DNA from: Alkalibacter rhizosphaerae
GTDB taxonomy: Bacteria; Bacillota; Clostridia; Eubacteriales; Alkalibacteraceae
Direction of reading: 5' to 3'
DNA: 64,000 nt
Assembly (NCBI RefSeq): GCF_017352215.1
Contig: NZ_CP071444.1
Coordinates: 1,426,001 to 1,490,000, forward strand
Each line of letters begins with the position of its first letter. Within the stretch, counting starts at the first letter, position 1. The notes under the pieces are model-generated. The model had not been told where the DNA came from. It worked only from the letters and a program-made list of their open reading frames with translations, and did not search any database. Positions 27,666-37,346 of the stretch are shown here, piece by piece. The translations under genes and the position numbers were made by a program.

Positions 27666-28199
27666 CTAGCGGTGGATGGGTCTGTGGGCTTTTTTCGCCC
27701 GGGGTGGACCCAGTACTTCCGCCATGACGATGCTTTGCTGCAGTCCGCTTGGAGTCAGGTTCTTTTGGATGGGAACATTCTTGAAGGTTTTTCGTTCCAC
27801 TTGAAGGGGGCCGTCATCCTTGGGGATGTTTCGCTGGATGCGCTTGGCCTGCTCTCTCGTTTCCCGGTTTTCTCTTTCCGTGTTCACATTCAAGTCGGCC
27901 CGCAATCGTTCCATCTGATCGTTCATGGCTGCTGTGGATGCAGCGGCTCTCGGATCAGCCTGGACGGTCGGTGCCGTTTCCTGACTTGGGGCTGGTGCCA
28001 CCTTCTTTTCGGAGGTAGCTTCCTGGTTCATTTCTTCGATCTGCTTGATCAGTTCCCTGCCGTATTCCATGAAGGATTTCTTCTGCTCAGGCTGCCGGGT
28101 GGGAGCTTCTCCGCCCTGGGTCTTTTGGGAACGGGCTCTCAATAGGCTGGAGCCTACCATTACAAGAATGGCTAACAGTGGAGCTATAATGTCTTCCAT
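27666..28199 (-). CDS. Membrane-anchored hypothetical protein in the floA operon
   Basis: A 177-residue protein with an N-terminal membrane segment (IIAPLLAILVMVGSSLL) and a long charged, Gln/Glu/Arg-rich cytoplasmic region that is probably helical or disordered. It ends with a conserved-looking GLQQSIVMAEVLGPPRAKKAHRP, similar to the tails of short proteins often found after flotillin genes. It follows floA by 36 bases and is the last gene before the terminator, so it is co-expressed. A scaffold or regulator role with the flotillin is an inference. Confidence 0.7.
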   Translation of the reverse strand: MEDIIAPLLAILVMVGSSLLRARSQKTQGGEAPTRQPEQKKSFMEYGRELIKQIEEMNQEATSEKKVAPAPSQETAPTVQADPRAAASTAAMNDQMERLRADLNVNTERENRETREQAKRIQRNIPKDDGPLQVERKTFKNVPIQKNLTPSGLQQSIVMAEVLGPPRAKKAHRPIHR

Positions 28200-28235
28200 T
28201 TAATCACTCCTTTCGACCATCAGTGCCTGGAAGGA

Positions 28236-29225
28236 TCATTCCTTGGGGGCATCCCCTTTGGTCATGTCACCGATGGATCCCCGCATTTGGGTATCTGCTC
28301 CGATGTTTTGGTAGTTCATGTAATCCATAACGCCCATCTTGCCGGTACGAAGTGCTTCTGCAAGTGCCAAAGGTACGGTTGCTTCTGCTTCCACAACTTT
28401 TGCACGCATTTCCTGAACGCGGGCGATCATTTCCTGTTCTTCTGCGACGGCCATTGCGCGACGTTCTTCCGCTTTCGCCTGGGCGATGCTCTTGTCGGCT
28501 TGTGCCTGGTCTGTTTGCAGGATGGCTCCGATGTTCTTTCCGATGTCTACGTCTGCAATATCGATGGACAGGATCTCAAAAGCGGTTCCTGCATCCAAAC
28601 CACGGTTCAATACGTTTTTGGAGATGGAATCCGGGTTTTCCAGTACTTGCTTGTGGGAAGTGGCGCTACCGATGGTGCTGACGACCCCTTCTCCGACACG
28701 GGCGATGACCGTTTCTTCACCGGCTCCACCGACCAGTCGTTCGATGTTGGCACGTACGGTGATCCTGGCTTTTGCCTTTACCTCGATCCCGTCCATGGCA
28801 ATACCGGCGATGAATGGTGTTTCAATGACTTTCGGGTTAACGCTCATTTGAACGGCTTGCAATACGTCACGACCGGCAAGGTCGATGGCGGCTGCCCGCT
28901 CAAAGCCCAGGTCGATGTTGGCTCGTTGTGCTGCGATCAGGGCGTTGACCACCCTGTCCACGTTACCACCTGCCAGGTAGTGGGACTCCAGCTGGTTGGC
29001 ATCGGCGCTGACGCCGGCTTTATATGCTTTGATCAAGGGGTTGATGACCTTGCTGGGGACGACCCGACGCAAACGCATTCCGACCAGGGTGAAGATGCTG
29101 ACCTTGACGCCTGCAGCCAGGGCACTGATCCACAGAGCCACCGGGATGAAGGAAAACAAGACAGCAAGTCCAATGATAATGACACCAATGATGATAATTG
29201 GTATGAAATCAGCAATACTAAACAT
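28236..29225 (-). CDS. floA: Flotillin-like protein FloA
   Basis: A 329-residue UPF0365/FloA protein, a membrane-associated SPFH-domain scaffold of functional membrane microdomains. An N-terminal hydrophobic region ([35 protein letters not shown]) is followed by the SPFH-like domain and an Ala/Glu-rich helical part ([42 protein letters not shown] in pieces), ending [24 protein letters not shown], which is highly family-specific. It starts 2 bases after the nfeD stop and its ribosome site lies inside nfeD, so the two are translationally coupled. Confidence 0.95.
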   Translation of the reverse strand: MFSIADFIPIIIIGVIIIGLAVLFSFIPVALWISALAAGVKVSIFTLVGMRLRRVVPSKVINPLIKAYKAGVSADANQLESHYLAGGNVDRVVNALIAAQRANIDLGFERAAAIDLAGRDVLQAVQMSVNPKVIETPFIAGIAMDGIEVKAKARITVRANIERLVGGAGEETVIARVGEGVVSTIGSATSHKQVLENPDSISKNVLNRGLDAGTAFEILSIDIADVDIGKNIGAILQTDQAQADKSIAQAKAEERRAMAVAEEQEMIARVQEMRAKVVEAEATVPLALAEALRTGKMGVMDYMNYQNIGADTQMRGSIGDMTKGDAPKE

Positions 29226-29227
29226 AA

Positions 29228-30571
29228 TTACGCCTCCTCATTTGTAATTTCTTTCACGACGACACGACTGCCGTACACTTGAACGATTTCTACAGGTTGC
29301 CCCGTTTTGATAAAGGTCCCTTCCGATACGATGTCGATCCGGTCGTCGTCAAACATGCCGGTACCCGACGGTCGAAGGGGTGTTAATGCGGTTCCTTTTC
29401 TACCGATCCAATCTTTCCGGTCTGTTGCGGACGTATATCCTCGATCCGGCGTTTCCCGGTCGGACAGGATGATATGTCGCAGGAATCCTTTTTGCAGCCC
29501 GATCTTCTTGTAGAGGATCACCGATGCTGCAATGGAGATGATCAGGGCCAGCAGAACGCTCATACCGATGGCGAAGATGTTGTCCGAGGCAAAGAACAAA
29601 GATGCCACGATGCTCAGTACACCCAGTCCGCCCAAGATCCCGCCTGGTACGAAAAACTCCGTGATGATCAGCCCGATCCCCAGGATCAGCAGCACCAATA
29701 CCTCAAAGCCGGCAAACCCGGCAACGGCATGGCCGTAGAAAAATAGGATCAGGGATACGATGCTTGTTATGCCTGCGATACCAAATCCGGCAGTGTAGAG
29801 CTCAATGACGAACCCAAGACCGGCCAGTGTCAGCAGGATGGATACCACGATGGAATTGGTGAGGAATCGGGCCACGCTTTCCGCAGGGGTGATCTCCGCC
29901 TCCACGATGGTGGCATCGGGAAATCCAAGGACGGTCAGCAGTTCTGCTCGATGGTTCACGGTTCCCTGGGAATATCCCACTTCCAGGGCCTTTGTGGGAC
30001 CCAGTGTCAGGAATTCTCCTGTTGGAGCATTCAGTTCCGGCAGATCGATGCTGGCATCCGCCATGGCTTCTGCATAGATCCGGTCTCTCCCGCCGGCTTC
30101 CGCCGCACTTCCCATGGCTTCCCGCCAGTAGGACTGGGCTTTCGCATCGGCAGCATTCCCGTCCTGGGTGATGATTCCGCTGGCTCCCATGGTGGCCTGT
30201 GGATTCATGTAGATGTTGTCCATGAACAGGGCAATGTAGGAACCGGCGGAAAGGGCTCTGGACCGGATGTAGGCCGTGGTGGGAATGTCGATGGCCTGGA
30301 GGATCTGTCCGATGTTGTCCGCCGCATCTACGGCGCCGCCTGGGGTATTGATCTCAAAGATGATGTGATCCGCATTGGCCTCGATGGCTTCATTGGTCGT
30401 TCGCCGCAAGAAAGCCTCCAGTCCCCGCTCCACTTCATTTTCGATGGGGATGACGTAGACCAGTTTGCCGGCACCCGTCGCTTCCACCGTTGGTGCATTG
30501 ATCCCTGCCATCGTTGCAACTAGCAACAAGATGATCAGGGGGATCCATAAAAAAGAATAACGTTTTTTCAT
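29228..30571 (-). CDS. NfeD family membrane serine protease-like protein
   Basis: A 447-residue NfeD protein. A signal/anchor helix is followed by a ClpP-like domain with the nucleophile region [11 protein letters not shown] and the [10 protein letters not shown] loop, four or five membrane helices (about residues 235-360), and a C-terminal OB-fold NfeD domain ([50 protein letters not shown] in parts). The start is ATG 30571, with GAGGTGG 11 bases upstream. NfeD works with flotillin/stomatin partners in membrane quality control, which agrees with the floA gene directly downstream. Confidence 0.92.
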   Translation of the reverse strand: MKKRYSFLWIPLIILLLVATMAGINAPTVEATGAGKLVYVIPIENEVERGLEAFLRRTTNEAIEANADHIIFEINTPGGAVDAADNIGQILQAIDIPTTAYIRSRALSAGSYIALFMDNIYMNPQATMGASGIITQDGNAADAKAQSYWREAMGSAAEAGGRDRIYAEAMADASIDLPELNAPTGEFLTLGPTKALEVGYSQGTVNHRAELLTVLGFPDATIVEAEITPAESVARFLTNSIVVSILLTLAGLGFVIELYTAGFGIAGITSIVSLILFFYGHAVAGFAGFEVLVLLILGIGLIITEFFVPGGILGGLGVLSIVASLFFASDNIFAIGMSVLLALIISIAASVILYKKIGLQKGFLRHIILSDRETPDRGYTSATDRKDWIGRKGTALTPLRPSGTGMFDDDRIDIVSEGTFIKTGQPVEIVQVYGSRVVVKEITNEEA

Positions 30572-30623
30572 CGTTGGTTCACCACCTCTCGTTAAAAGAT
30601 AAACAAAAATGTCTATCTCTTTA

Positions 30624-30652
30624 AGTATACCCCAACCTATAGGCACTTACAA
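30624..30652 (-). promoter_or_regulatory. nfeD-floA promoter
   Basis: On the minus strand TTGTAA (30652-30647), a 17-base spacer and TATACT (30629-30624), about 50 bases before the nfeD start codon. A good sigma-A match. Confidence 0.65.
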
Positions 30653-30787
30653 CAAATGAGGAGGCTTGTTTTTTTAGTAACGTAAACTTTTACACTTTGG
30701 TAACAAATTCTTAAGAATCTTGTAATCTTCCTTTAATGTGTCCGGTCTAAAATAGAGCAGAGACAAAAATACAGGAGGTTTTAATAG

Positions 30788-31471
30788 ATGGAAATTCTAA
30801 AAGTAGAGAACCTCACCAAGACCTATGGTGACGGCGACAATATGGTAAAGGCATTGGATGACGTGTCCTTTGTCATCGAGAAAGGGGATTTTGTGGCCAT
30901 TACCGGTCCCTCCGGTTCCGGCAAGTCCACCCTGCTGCACATTTTGGGAGGTGTGGACCGTCCCACTTCCGGCAAGGTCTGGATGGACGGCAGGGACGTC
31001 TACGGACTGGACGAGGAGATGCTGGCCGTCTTTCGACGACGGCAGGTGGGACTGATCTACCAGTTCTACAACCTGATCCCCGTTTTGGACGTAGTGGAGA
31101 ACATGACCCTCCCCGTTCTCATGGATGGCAAGGAAGTGGCACAAGAGCGATTGACGGACCTGTTGGGGACCTTGAACCTCCACGGGAGGGAAAACCATTT
31201 GCCCAACCAGCTCTCCGGAGGCCAGCAGCAGCGGGTGTCCATCGGAAGGGCCTTGATGAACGAGCCGGTGGTCCTCCTGGCGGACGAACCCACGGGAAAT
31301 CTGGATTCCAAGAACAGCCAGGACATCATCGAACTGCTGAAAGCATCCAACCGCAAGTATGATCAGACACTCATCATCATTACCCACGACGAGGCCATTG
31401 CCCGCCAGGCCAACCGGATCCTGACCATCGAAGACGGGAAGATCACCCGGGATGAGGTGATCCCTTCATGA
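30788..31471 (+). CDS. MacB/LolD-type ABC transporter ATP-binding protein
   Basis: A 227-residue ATPase of the class that partners FtsX-like permeases. Walker [11 protein letters not shown]-loop [17 protein letters not shown], signature [15 protein letters not shown], Walker [16 protein letters not shown] and H-loop [13 protein letters not shown] are all canonical. ACAGGAGG lies upstream of the ATG. It overlaps the permease gene by ATGA. Family members act in antimicrobial-peptide resistance, lipoprotein handling or mechanotransmission; which one is unclear, and no adjacent two-component genes are present. Confidence 0.94.
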   Translation: MEILKVENLTKTYGDGDNMVKALDDVSFVIEKGDFVAITGPSGSGKSTLLHILGGVDRPTSGKVWMDGRDVYGLDEEMLAVFRRRQVGLIYQFYNLIPVLDVVENMTLPVLMDGKEVAQERLTDLLGTLNLHGRENHLPNQLSGGQQQRVSIGRALMNEPVVLLADEPTGNLDSKNSQDIIELLKASNRKYDQTLIIITHDEAIARQANRILTIEDGKITRDEVIPS

Positions 31472-34124
31472 AGATCTTGAACAAAGTGACCTTAAAGAAC
31501 CTGCAGAAGAACAAGACAAGGACCCTGGTAACCATTATTGGTATTATTCTATCCGTATCCCTGTTTACGGCCATCACCACATCCGTTTTCAGCCTCCAGT
31601 CCTACATCATCGAAGTGGTCAAGGAACAGGAAGGAAATTACTACGGCGGGGTCTTGAACATCACTCTGGCAGACCGGCAGGCCCTGGCAGAAAAGGAAGA
31701 GGTGGAAGCCCTCTCTTCCCTGGAGCATGTAGGCTATGCTCGCCTGGAGGGCATCCAGAACGAGGACAAGCCCTATGTCTTCATCGGCGCCATGGATGAG
31801 GAGTTTTCTACCATGATGCCGGTCCACTTGGTGGACGGGGTCCTGCCGGAAAACAGCAGCCAGGTCCTTCTGCCGGAGCATCTATCCACCAACGGGGGAG
31901 TCACCCTCTTCCTTGGGGATACCCTAACCTTGAATGTGGGAAGGCGGGTATATGATGGAGGAAACCTGACCCAAACCCAGTCTTTTTTGAAGGGACAGGA
32001 AGAATTGGTTGGGGAGGAAACCAAGTCCTATACTGTAGTAGGATTCTATGAGCGGCCCACCTTTGAAGGATACACGGCCCCGGGTATACGGCGCTCACTG
32101 TTGCAGATGGTGAGGGAGAGGGGCCCTTGGACGTCTACATGCGGGTGGAGCCCATGGAAGGGATCTACACTTTTCTGGAAGATTCCGGATTTGAAGAGAC
32201 CCTGGTCAACAGCGACCTGCTCCGCTTCAGCGGCAATTCCAACGAGAACACCTTGAATGCCGTACTTTACAGCATGGTGGCCGTCCTTTCCGCCATCATC
32301 ATGTTCGGATCCATTTCCCTGATCTACAACGCCTTTTCCATCTCCATCAGCGAGCGGACCAAGCAGTTCGGCCTGCTAAAGTCTGTAGGCGCCACGAAAA
32401 AGCAGATCATGGGAAGCGTCCTCTTTGAAGCCTTTGTCTTGAGCGCCGTGGGGATCCCCCTGGGGATCCTGCTGGGTATCACCGGCATCGGCATCACCTT
32501 TACTTTTGCCAAGGACCTCTTCACGGCCCTGTGGAATTCCGGGACCAATGCCCAGTTGGTGCTTCGGATCTCCCCCGTATCCCTGCTGGTGGCTGCCGCT
32601 CTGGGGGTGGTGACTGTCCTGATCTCCGCCGCCATACCGGCGAGAAGAGCCGCCAGGATCTCCGCCATGGATGCCATCCGACAGACGGAGGACATCAAGA
32701 TCAAGGCGGGAAAAGTGAAGACCAGCCGGATCACCTACAAGCTTTTCGGATTCAACGGCATGCTGGCAGCCAAGAACTTTAAAAGGAACAAGCGAAAATA
32801 CCGGGCAACCGTCATCTCCCTGTTCATGAGCGTAGTCCTCTTCATCTCCGCTTCCAGCTTCACCAACTATTTGATGACCAGCACCAGCCAGCTCTTCGGG
32901 GAGGCCACCTACGACATCTCCTACACCCTGACGCCGGATCAACAAACCGATGAGGAGAGTGTCCGGGAACTTCTGACTTCCATAGAAGGCGTCCGGGATT
33001 CTTCCTATGAATACAGCGAAATGGGAGGAGGGATCCTGGTGCCGGAGGACCTGGTGGATGAAAACTACCGGAAACTGCTGGGATCCAGCTGGATGGAAGA
33101 TGCGGTGGGCGCAACAGAAGGGGAAAAACTCCTGGACATGCACCTGATCTTTCTGGATGATGCCAGTTTTACAAAGCTTCTGGAAGACAACCGGCTGGGG
33201 GTAGAGGAGTACACGGATACCGACCGGCCCAAAGCCCTGGTCTATACCCAGGGGAAGATCTTCAACCCGGAAGATTCCAGGTATTACACCTACGATGCAT
33301 TGAAGGAAGGGTCTTTCTCGGCGATAGGGATGGCCTTTAAGGAATTGGAAGGAGCCTACTTTACCGGAGAGGTCCGGGAAGACCAGCTGGTCTACCGGGA
33401 CGACAACCAAGAGGAAGTCCTCCTTCCCAGGGAGGAAGGAATTATTACTCAAGAGTTGGAGCTGGGAGCCATCATCAAGGAGCTTCCCATGATGGCCGTC
33501 AATTCCATGGGAACGGACATCAAGGTCATCTATCCCTTCAGCGCCAGAACAGCGGTCCTGGGCGTAGAGGAAGAGGTCCCAGTCAACTTGTATTTCCATG
33601 TAGAGGATCACAAGGCCGCCTATGAAGACATGTCCCTCCTGCTCAAGGAAGAGAAGCTGTCCTACAGCCGGCTGACGGACCACGGGGCCTTCCAGGAGCA
33701 GGACCGGGCCATGGTCAGCGTCATCAACATCTTTTCTTATGGGTTCATCATCCTCATCTCCCTGATCGCCGCCGCCAACGTGTTCAACACCATTTCCACC
33801 AACATCCACCTGCGACGGCGGGAGTTTGCCATGTTGAAGACCGTGGGTATGACCCAGAGGGGCTTCCGGCAGATGATGACTTACGAGAGCACTCTTTATG
33901 GTCTGAAAGGCATCATTTACGGCATCCCCGTCGCAGTGGGGGTTACCTATCTGATCTATCGGTCCATCAGCAACGGCATGGATTTTGCCTTCTACATGCC
34001 CATGAAACCCGTGGCCATCGCCATTGGCAGCGTGTTTCTGGTGGTCTTTGCCAGCAGCATCTATGCCATGGACAAGATCCGAAAGGACAACCCCATGGAC
34101 GCATTGAAGAACGAGAACATATGA
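31468..34124 (+). pseudogene. FtsX-like ABC permease (BceB/YclI-type), one apparent frameshift
   Basis: The gene starts at 31468 (overlapping the ATPase gene) and reads [37 protein letters not shown], the usual FtsX start, then about 160 residues of extracytoplasmic domain. Near 32078-32084 (CCCCGGG) the frame breaks; adding one C restores APGYTALTVADGEGEG and continues without interruption to 34124. The restored protein has about 885 residues and two FtsX permease units (about 275-400 and 750-870) with a large middle domain. The break looks like a sequencing error. The two frames would otherwise be called as two genes, 31468-32256 and 32127-34124. Confidence 0.85.
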
Positions 34125-34135
34125 TGGAAAACAGG

Positions 34136-34164
34136 ATGCCCGAGAGGAATCTCGGGCATTTTTG
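34136..34164 (+). terminator. Terminator of the MacB/FtsX operon
   Basis: ATGCCCGAGA (34136-34145) and TCTCGGGCAT (34150-34159) with loop GGAA, then TTTTTG; 11 bases after the permease stop. Confidence 0.9.
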
Positions 34165-34263
34165 TATTTAAACCAAGGAAAACGGGTTTCTCTTCTCCAT
34201 TTTTTCCATTCTATTATAGAGGAAGTAAACTCAAAATTTAAATGGAAGAAACAGGAGATAAAT

Positions 34264-34719
34264 ATGGATCAAACAATAAAGGATAATCCCTTTGGAAAAG
34301 GGTGGAATCAGGAAAGATTGGACAGTCTCTTTTTAACGCTGGAGCCCATGGTGCTGAGCTTGTACAAAAAATACGGCGAGGGAGCAGACTCCTTTGAGGA
34401 TGCCTACCAGAATTCCTACGAGATCATGCTAAAGGCGGTCAACAGTTATGAAGAAGGCAGTTTGTTGCCCTTCATCCGGTATTATAAAGACCAGTTGATC
34501 CAGTACTATATGGATCAGATCCAGGAGAATGAACATCTTCAAGCCCTCCAGGAAGCCGTGGAAGCCTTGGATGACCGGGGACGCTGGTTTCTCTATCACC
34601 ATTACTACCAGGGCAAGAAGATCGAGGACATTGCCGAGGAGTTTGGAATGAACATTCAGGGCCTAGGCAAACTGAAAGAGCGGGTCCTGGACCAGCTGAG
34701 GGACTACATGTCCGACTGA
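34264..34719 (+). CDS. Small sigma-70-family (ECF/TcdR-UviA-like) sigma factor
   Basis: A 151-residue protein with region 2-like sequence (LTLEPMVLSLYKKYGEGADSFEDAYQNSYEIMLKAV) and a region 4-like helix-turn-helix (LDDRGRWFLYHHYYQGKKIEDIAEEFGMNIQGLGKLKERVLDQL). AGGAGA lies 4 bases before the ATG. It is followed 33 bases later by a holin and then an endolysin gene. In clostridia, small group-5 sigma factors (TcdR, UviA) are paired with holin-like proteins for toxin or bacteriocin release, so a similar control role is likely. Phage late-gene sigma factors are the alternative. Confidence 0.75.
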   Translation: MDQTIKDNPFGKGWNQERLDSLFLTLEPMVLSLYKKYGEGADSFEDAYQNSYEIMLKAVNSYEEGSLLPFIRYYKDQLIQYYMDQIQENEHLQALQEAVEALDDRGRWFLYHHYYQGKKIEDIAEEFGMNIQGLGKLKERVLDQLRDYMSD

Positions 34720-34752
34720 TTTCCAACAATAGAAGGAAAGGAGAAAAACCAT

Positions 34753-35223
34753 ATGACAACGACCAACATCCAGGGATACTTCCTGCCAAAGCTGGCCTAT
34801 ATGAAGCCTGTGGAAAACGCCTTTATGGTGGGATCCATGGCAGCCATAGTACAGCTTTTCGGCGGATGGGATGCCCTGATGAACGGCTTGCTGGTTTTCA
34901 TCTCCGTGGATTATTTGACCGGGCTCATGGCCGCCATCGTCCAGAAGAAATTGAGCAGCAAAACCGGATTTGCCGGTCTGCTTAAAAAAATCGTCATTCT
35001 GATGCTGGTGCTCATAGCCGCCCAGGTCGACCGGATCTCCGGAAATGGAGAACCTTATTTTCGCATGGCCACCGCCCTGTTTTACATTGCCAATGAAGGC
35101 ATCTCCATTTTGGAGAATGCCGCCCTCATGGGTCTGCCCATACCCAAGGTGTTAAGGAACATCCTGGTGGGAATGCAGGAGGCGGGGGCTGTGGAGAGGA
35201 GCCAACAAAACAATGGACAATAA
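34753..35223 (+). CDS. Phage-type holin of the TcdE/toxin-secretion family
   Basis: A 156-residue membrane protein with three or four helices. It has the family marks of toxin secretion/phage lysis holins: VDYLTGLMAAIVQKKLSSKTGFAGLLKKIVILMLVLIAAQVD in the first half and FYIANEGISILENAALMGLPIPKVLRNIL in the second. Such holins open the membrane for endolysin or toxin exit. It is coupled to the downstream peptidase gene (11-base overlap), forming a holin-endolysin pair. AGGAG precedes the ATG. Confidence 0.9.
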   Translation: MTTTNIQGYFLPKLAYMKPVENAFMVGSMAAIVQLFGGWDALMNGLLVFISVDYLTGLMAAIVQKKLSSKTGFAGLLKKIVILMLVLIAAQVDRISGNGEPYFRMATALFYIANEGISILENAALMGLPIPKVLRNILVGMQEAGAVERSQQNNGQ

Positions 35224-35764
35224 AGTGATGCAAGGCCTGCTTAATACATGGGACAAGGGGAGGACGACCCCCCTAGTCATGGACGGGATCATCGGTCCCT
35301 TGAGCAGGGAGAAGATCAGAAGGTTTCAAAAAGAACACGGCCTAGTGGTGGACGGCATCGCCGGTCCCATCACCAAGTACGAGCTCATGTTCTACAAGTA
35401 CAAGGATTTCGAGAAAAGCGAATTCAAGTGCAAATGCGGAGGCCGCTTTTGCAACGGCTACCCGGCAAAAGTGGAGGAAAGCCTCTTGAAGCAGTTGCAG
35501 CAGATCCGGAACTACTTCGGCAAGCCGGTGATCATCACTTCCGGGATCCGCTGCAGGACCCACAACCATAACGTGGCCGGGGCGGACACCTCCCAGCACG
35601 TACACGGAAAAGCGGCGGACATCAAGGTCCAGGGAGTCAGCCCGGATTTGGTGTACAGTTACGCCAACCAGATCAATCGGGACGGCTGCGTCATCCGATA
35701 CAAGACATTCAACCACATCGACCGTAGAGGGTATCGATTAAGGTTGGATTACAGGAACAGGTAG
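35213..35764 (+). CDS. Peptidoglycan-binding and M15 peptidase endolysin
   Basis: A 183-residue cell-wall hydrolase. Residues about 5-60 are a PG_binding_1-type repeat (DGIIGPLSREKIRRFQKEHGLVVDGIAGPITKYEL). Residues about 70-180 are a Peptidase_M15_3 domain (D-Ala-D-Ala carboxypeptidase or L-Ala-D-Glu endopeptidase type): CKCGGRFCNG, ITSGIRCRTHNHNVAGADTSQHVHGKAADIKV (zinc His and Asp) and YKTFNHIDRRGYR (last His). There is no signal peptide, so release depends on the holin. No phage structural genes are near. Confidence 0.9.
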   Translation: MDNKVMQGLLNTWDKGRTTPLVMDGIIGPLSREKIRRFQKEHGLVVDGIAGPITKYELMFYKYKDFEKSEFKCKCGGRFCNGYPAKVEESLLKQLQQIRNYFGKPVIITSGIRCRTHNHNVAGADTSQHVHGKAADIKVQGVSPDLVYSYANQINRDGCVIRYKTFNHIDRRGYRLRLDYRNR

Positions 35765-35772
35765 GAAAAGAG

Positions 35773-35809
35773 AAGTCGTTCTCGCCCAAAAGGGTGGGAG
35801 CGGCTTTTT
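35773..35809 (+). terminator. Terminator of the sigma-holin-endolysin operon
   Basis: Arms 35773-35787 and 35792-35806 (AAGTCGTTCTCGCCC with GGGTGGGAGCGGCTT, several G-T pairs), loop AAAA, then TTT. Confidence 0.8.
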
Positions 35810-35828
35810 AATAATTAATTTTATATAC

Positions 35829-35856
35829 TTGAAAATATAATAATCTAGAGTATAAT
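35829..35856 (+). promoter_or_regulatory. Promoter of the DUF234-type ATPase gene
   Basis: TTGAAA (35829-35834), 16-base spacer, TATAAT (35851-35856); start codon 22 bases further on. Confidence 0.65.
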
Positions 35857-35877
35857 AAAATTATGGAGGGAATGCAA

Positions 35878-37272
35878 ATGGAGCGATTTATCGATCGAGT
35901 AGAAGAATGGACCTTTCTAAATGAGGAATATGAGAGAGAAGGATCCTCTCTTGTAGTTCTATACGGCCGCCGGCGGGTTGGGAAAACTGCATTGGCGACA
36001 GAAATCATGAAGGGAAAAAATGCACTTTATTTTCTGGTGACGGAAGAAAGCGAGCAGCAAAATCTGGAAGCATTCAAGAATATGGTAGGAGACTTTTGTG
36101 ACAACTCCTTGTTGAAAATGGCGAAAGTCGACCAGTGGCAAATACCTTTCGAAATTTTGCTGTCCAAAGCAGAAGACGAGAAACTTCTGTTGGTGCTGGA
36201 CGAATTTCAATACCTGGGGAAATCTGATCCTGCATTTCCCTCTGTATTTCAAAAGATTTGGGATACCATGCTGAAAGACAAAAACATCATGGTCATTCTC
36301 TGCGGTTCTTTGATTTCCATGATGGAGAGCCAAACTTTGCACTACAGTAGTCCTCTATATGGCAGAAGAACAGGACAAATCAAGTTGAAGCAGATCCCAT
36401 TCCAATATTATAAAGAATTTTTCCCGAATCTGGATCGCAAAAACCAGATCGAGTACTATGGGATCACTGGAGGGGTTCCCAAATATATGGAGATGTTTGC
36501 CGGAGAGATCGATGTCTTTATGGCAATTGAAAAGAACGTCCTGTCTAAACAAAGCTTTCTGTACGATGAACCCAATTTTTTGTTGCAGCGGGAAGTGGGG
36601 GAAGTAGGCAGTTACTTTTCCATCATGAGGGCCATCGCAGCAGGAAATCATAAACTGAGCAAAATTGCATCGTATTTGGGTTTGAAGCAGACGAACCTGA
36701 CCAGGTACTTGAAGACGCTGATGGACTTGGACTTGTTGAAGAGAGAAGTACCCATTACGGAAGAAATTCCGGAAAAAAGCAAAAGAGGGTTATACAAAAT
36801 CAAGGACAACTACATTGCCTTTTGGTTCCGCTTTGTGTATCCCAATTTGAGCTTCCTTGAATCCGGGAAACGGGATCATGTTATGAGAAAAATCAGAGAT
36901 CATATGAGCGAAAGCCATACAAGCTACGTATATGAAGATGTTTGTATCGAAAGGCTGTGGCAGATGAACGATCAGGGTCCGTTGGAGTTTGTATTTGACC
37001 GTGCAGGCCGCTGGTGGAACAACAAGGAAGAAATCGACATCGTTGCCTACGAAAGCAAGGGGGAAAACATAATATTTGGGGAATGCAAGTATTGGAAGGA
37101 AAAAGTCGGCAAGAACGTCCTTTTCAATTTGGAAAGAAAAGCACAAGAAGTAGAATGGAAAAGAGGAAAACGCAAGGAGCATTTTGTCTTGTTCGGACTC
37201 AACGGCTTTACAGAAGATCTGATGAAGCTAACGAAGGAGAGGGAAGACGTCCTATTGGTGAAAGAGGTGTAG
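35878..37272 (+). CDS. Archaeal-type AAA ATPase with C-terminal DUF234 nuclease-like domain
   Basis: A 464-residue ATPase of the COG1672 group. The P-loop is VLYGRRRVGKTALATE and Walker B is LLLVLDEFQYLG; a sensor region follows (VILCGSLISMMES). A winged-helix (LSKIASYLGLKQTNLTRYLKTLMDLDLLKREVP, about 265-300) leads to a DUF234 domain with the PD-(D/E)xK-like pattern EIDIVAYESKGENIIFGECKYW. Start is 35878 because GGAGGG lies 7 bases before it. It is a monocistron between terminators. The family is common in anaerobes; functions proposed include defence or toxin-like roles, none shown. Confidence 0.88.
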   Translation: MERFIDRVEEWTFLNEEYEREGSSLVVLYGRRRVGKTALATEIMKGKNALYFLVTEESEQQNLEAFKNMVGDFCDNSLLKMAKVDQWQIPFEILLSKAEDEKLLLVLDEFQYLGKSDPAFPSVFQKIWDTMLKDKNIMVILCGSLISMMESQTLHYSSPLYGRRTGQIKLKQIPFQYYKEFFPNLDRKNQIEYYGITGGVPKYMEMFAGEIDVFMAIEKNVLSKQSFLYDEPNFLLQREVGEVGSYFSIMRAIAAGNHKLSKIASYLGLKQTNLTRYLKTLMDLDLLKREVPITEEIPEKSKRGLYKIKDNYIAFWFRFVYPNLSFLESGKRDHVMRKIRDHMSESHTSYVYEDVCIERLWQMNDQGPLEFVFDRAGRWWNNKEEIDIVAYESKGENIIFGECKYWKEKVGKNVLFNLERKAQEVEWKRGKRKEHFVLFGLNGFTEDLMKLTKEREDVLLVKEV

Positions 37273-37294
37273 GATGCGTCCGGATTCTTACAAA

Positions 37295-37346
37295 AAAACA
37301 GCATTTCTGCGAAATGAAAATTCACGGAAATGCTGTTTTCTTTTTT
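37295..37346. terminator. Bidirectional terminator
   Basis: AAAACAGCATTTC (37295-37307) pairs with GAAATGCTGTTTT (37327-37339); T-rich on both sides. It ends the ATPase gene and the convergent MFS-URO-D operon. Confidence 0.8.

Noticed and set aside
34165-34263. TcdR-type promoter ahead of the sigma-holin-endolysin genes
   Set aside because: No convincing match to the known -35/-10 elements of that sigma-factor group could be seen.
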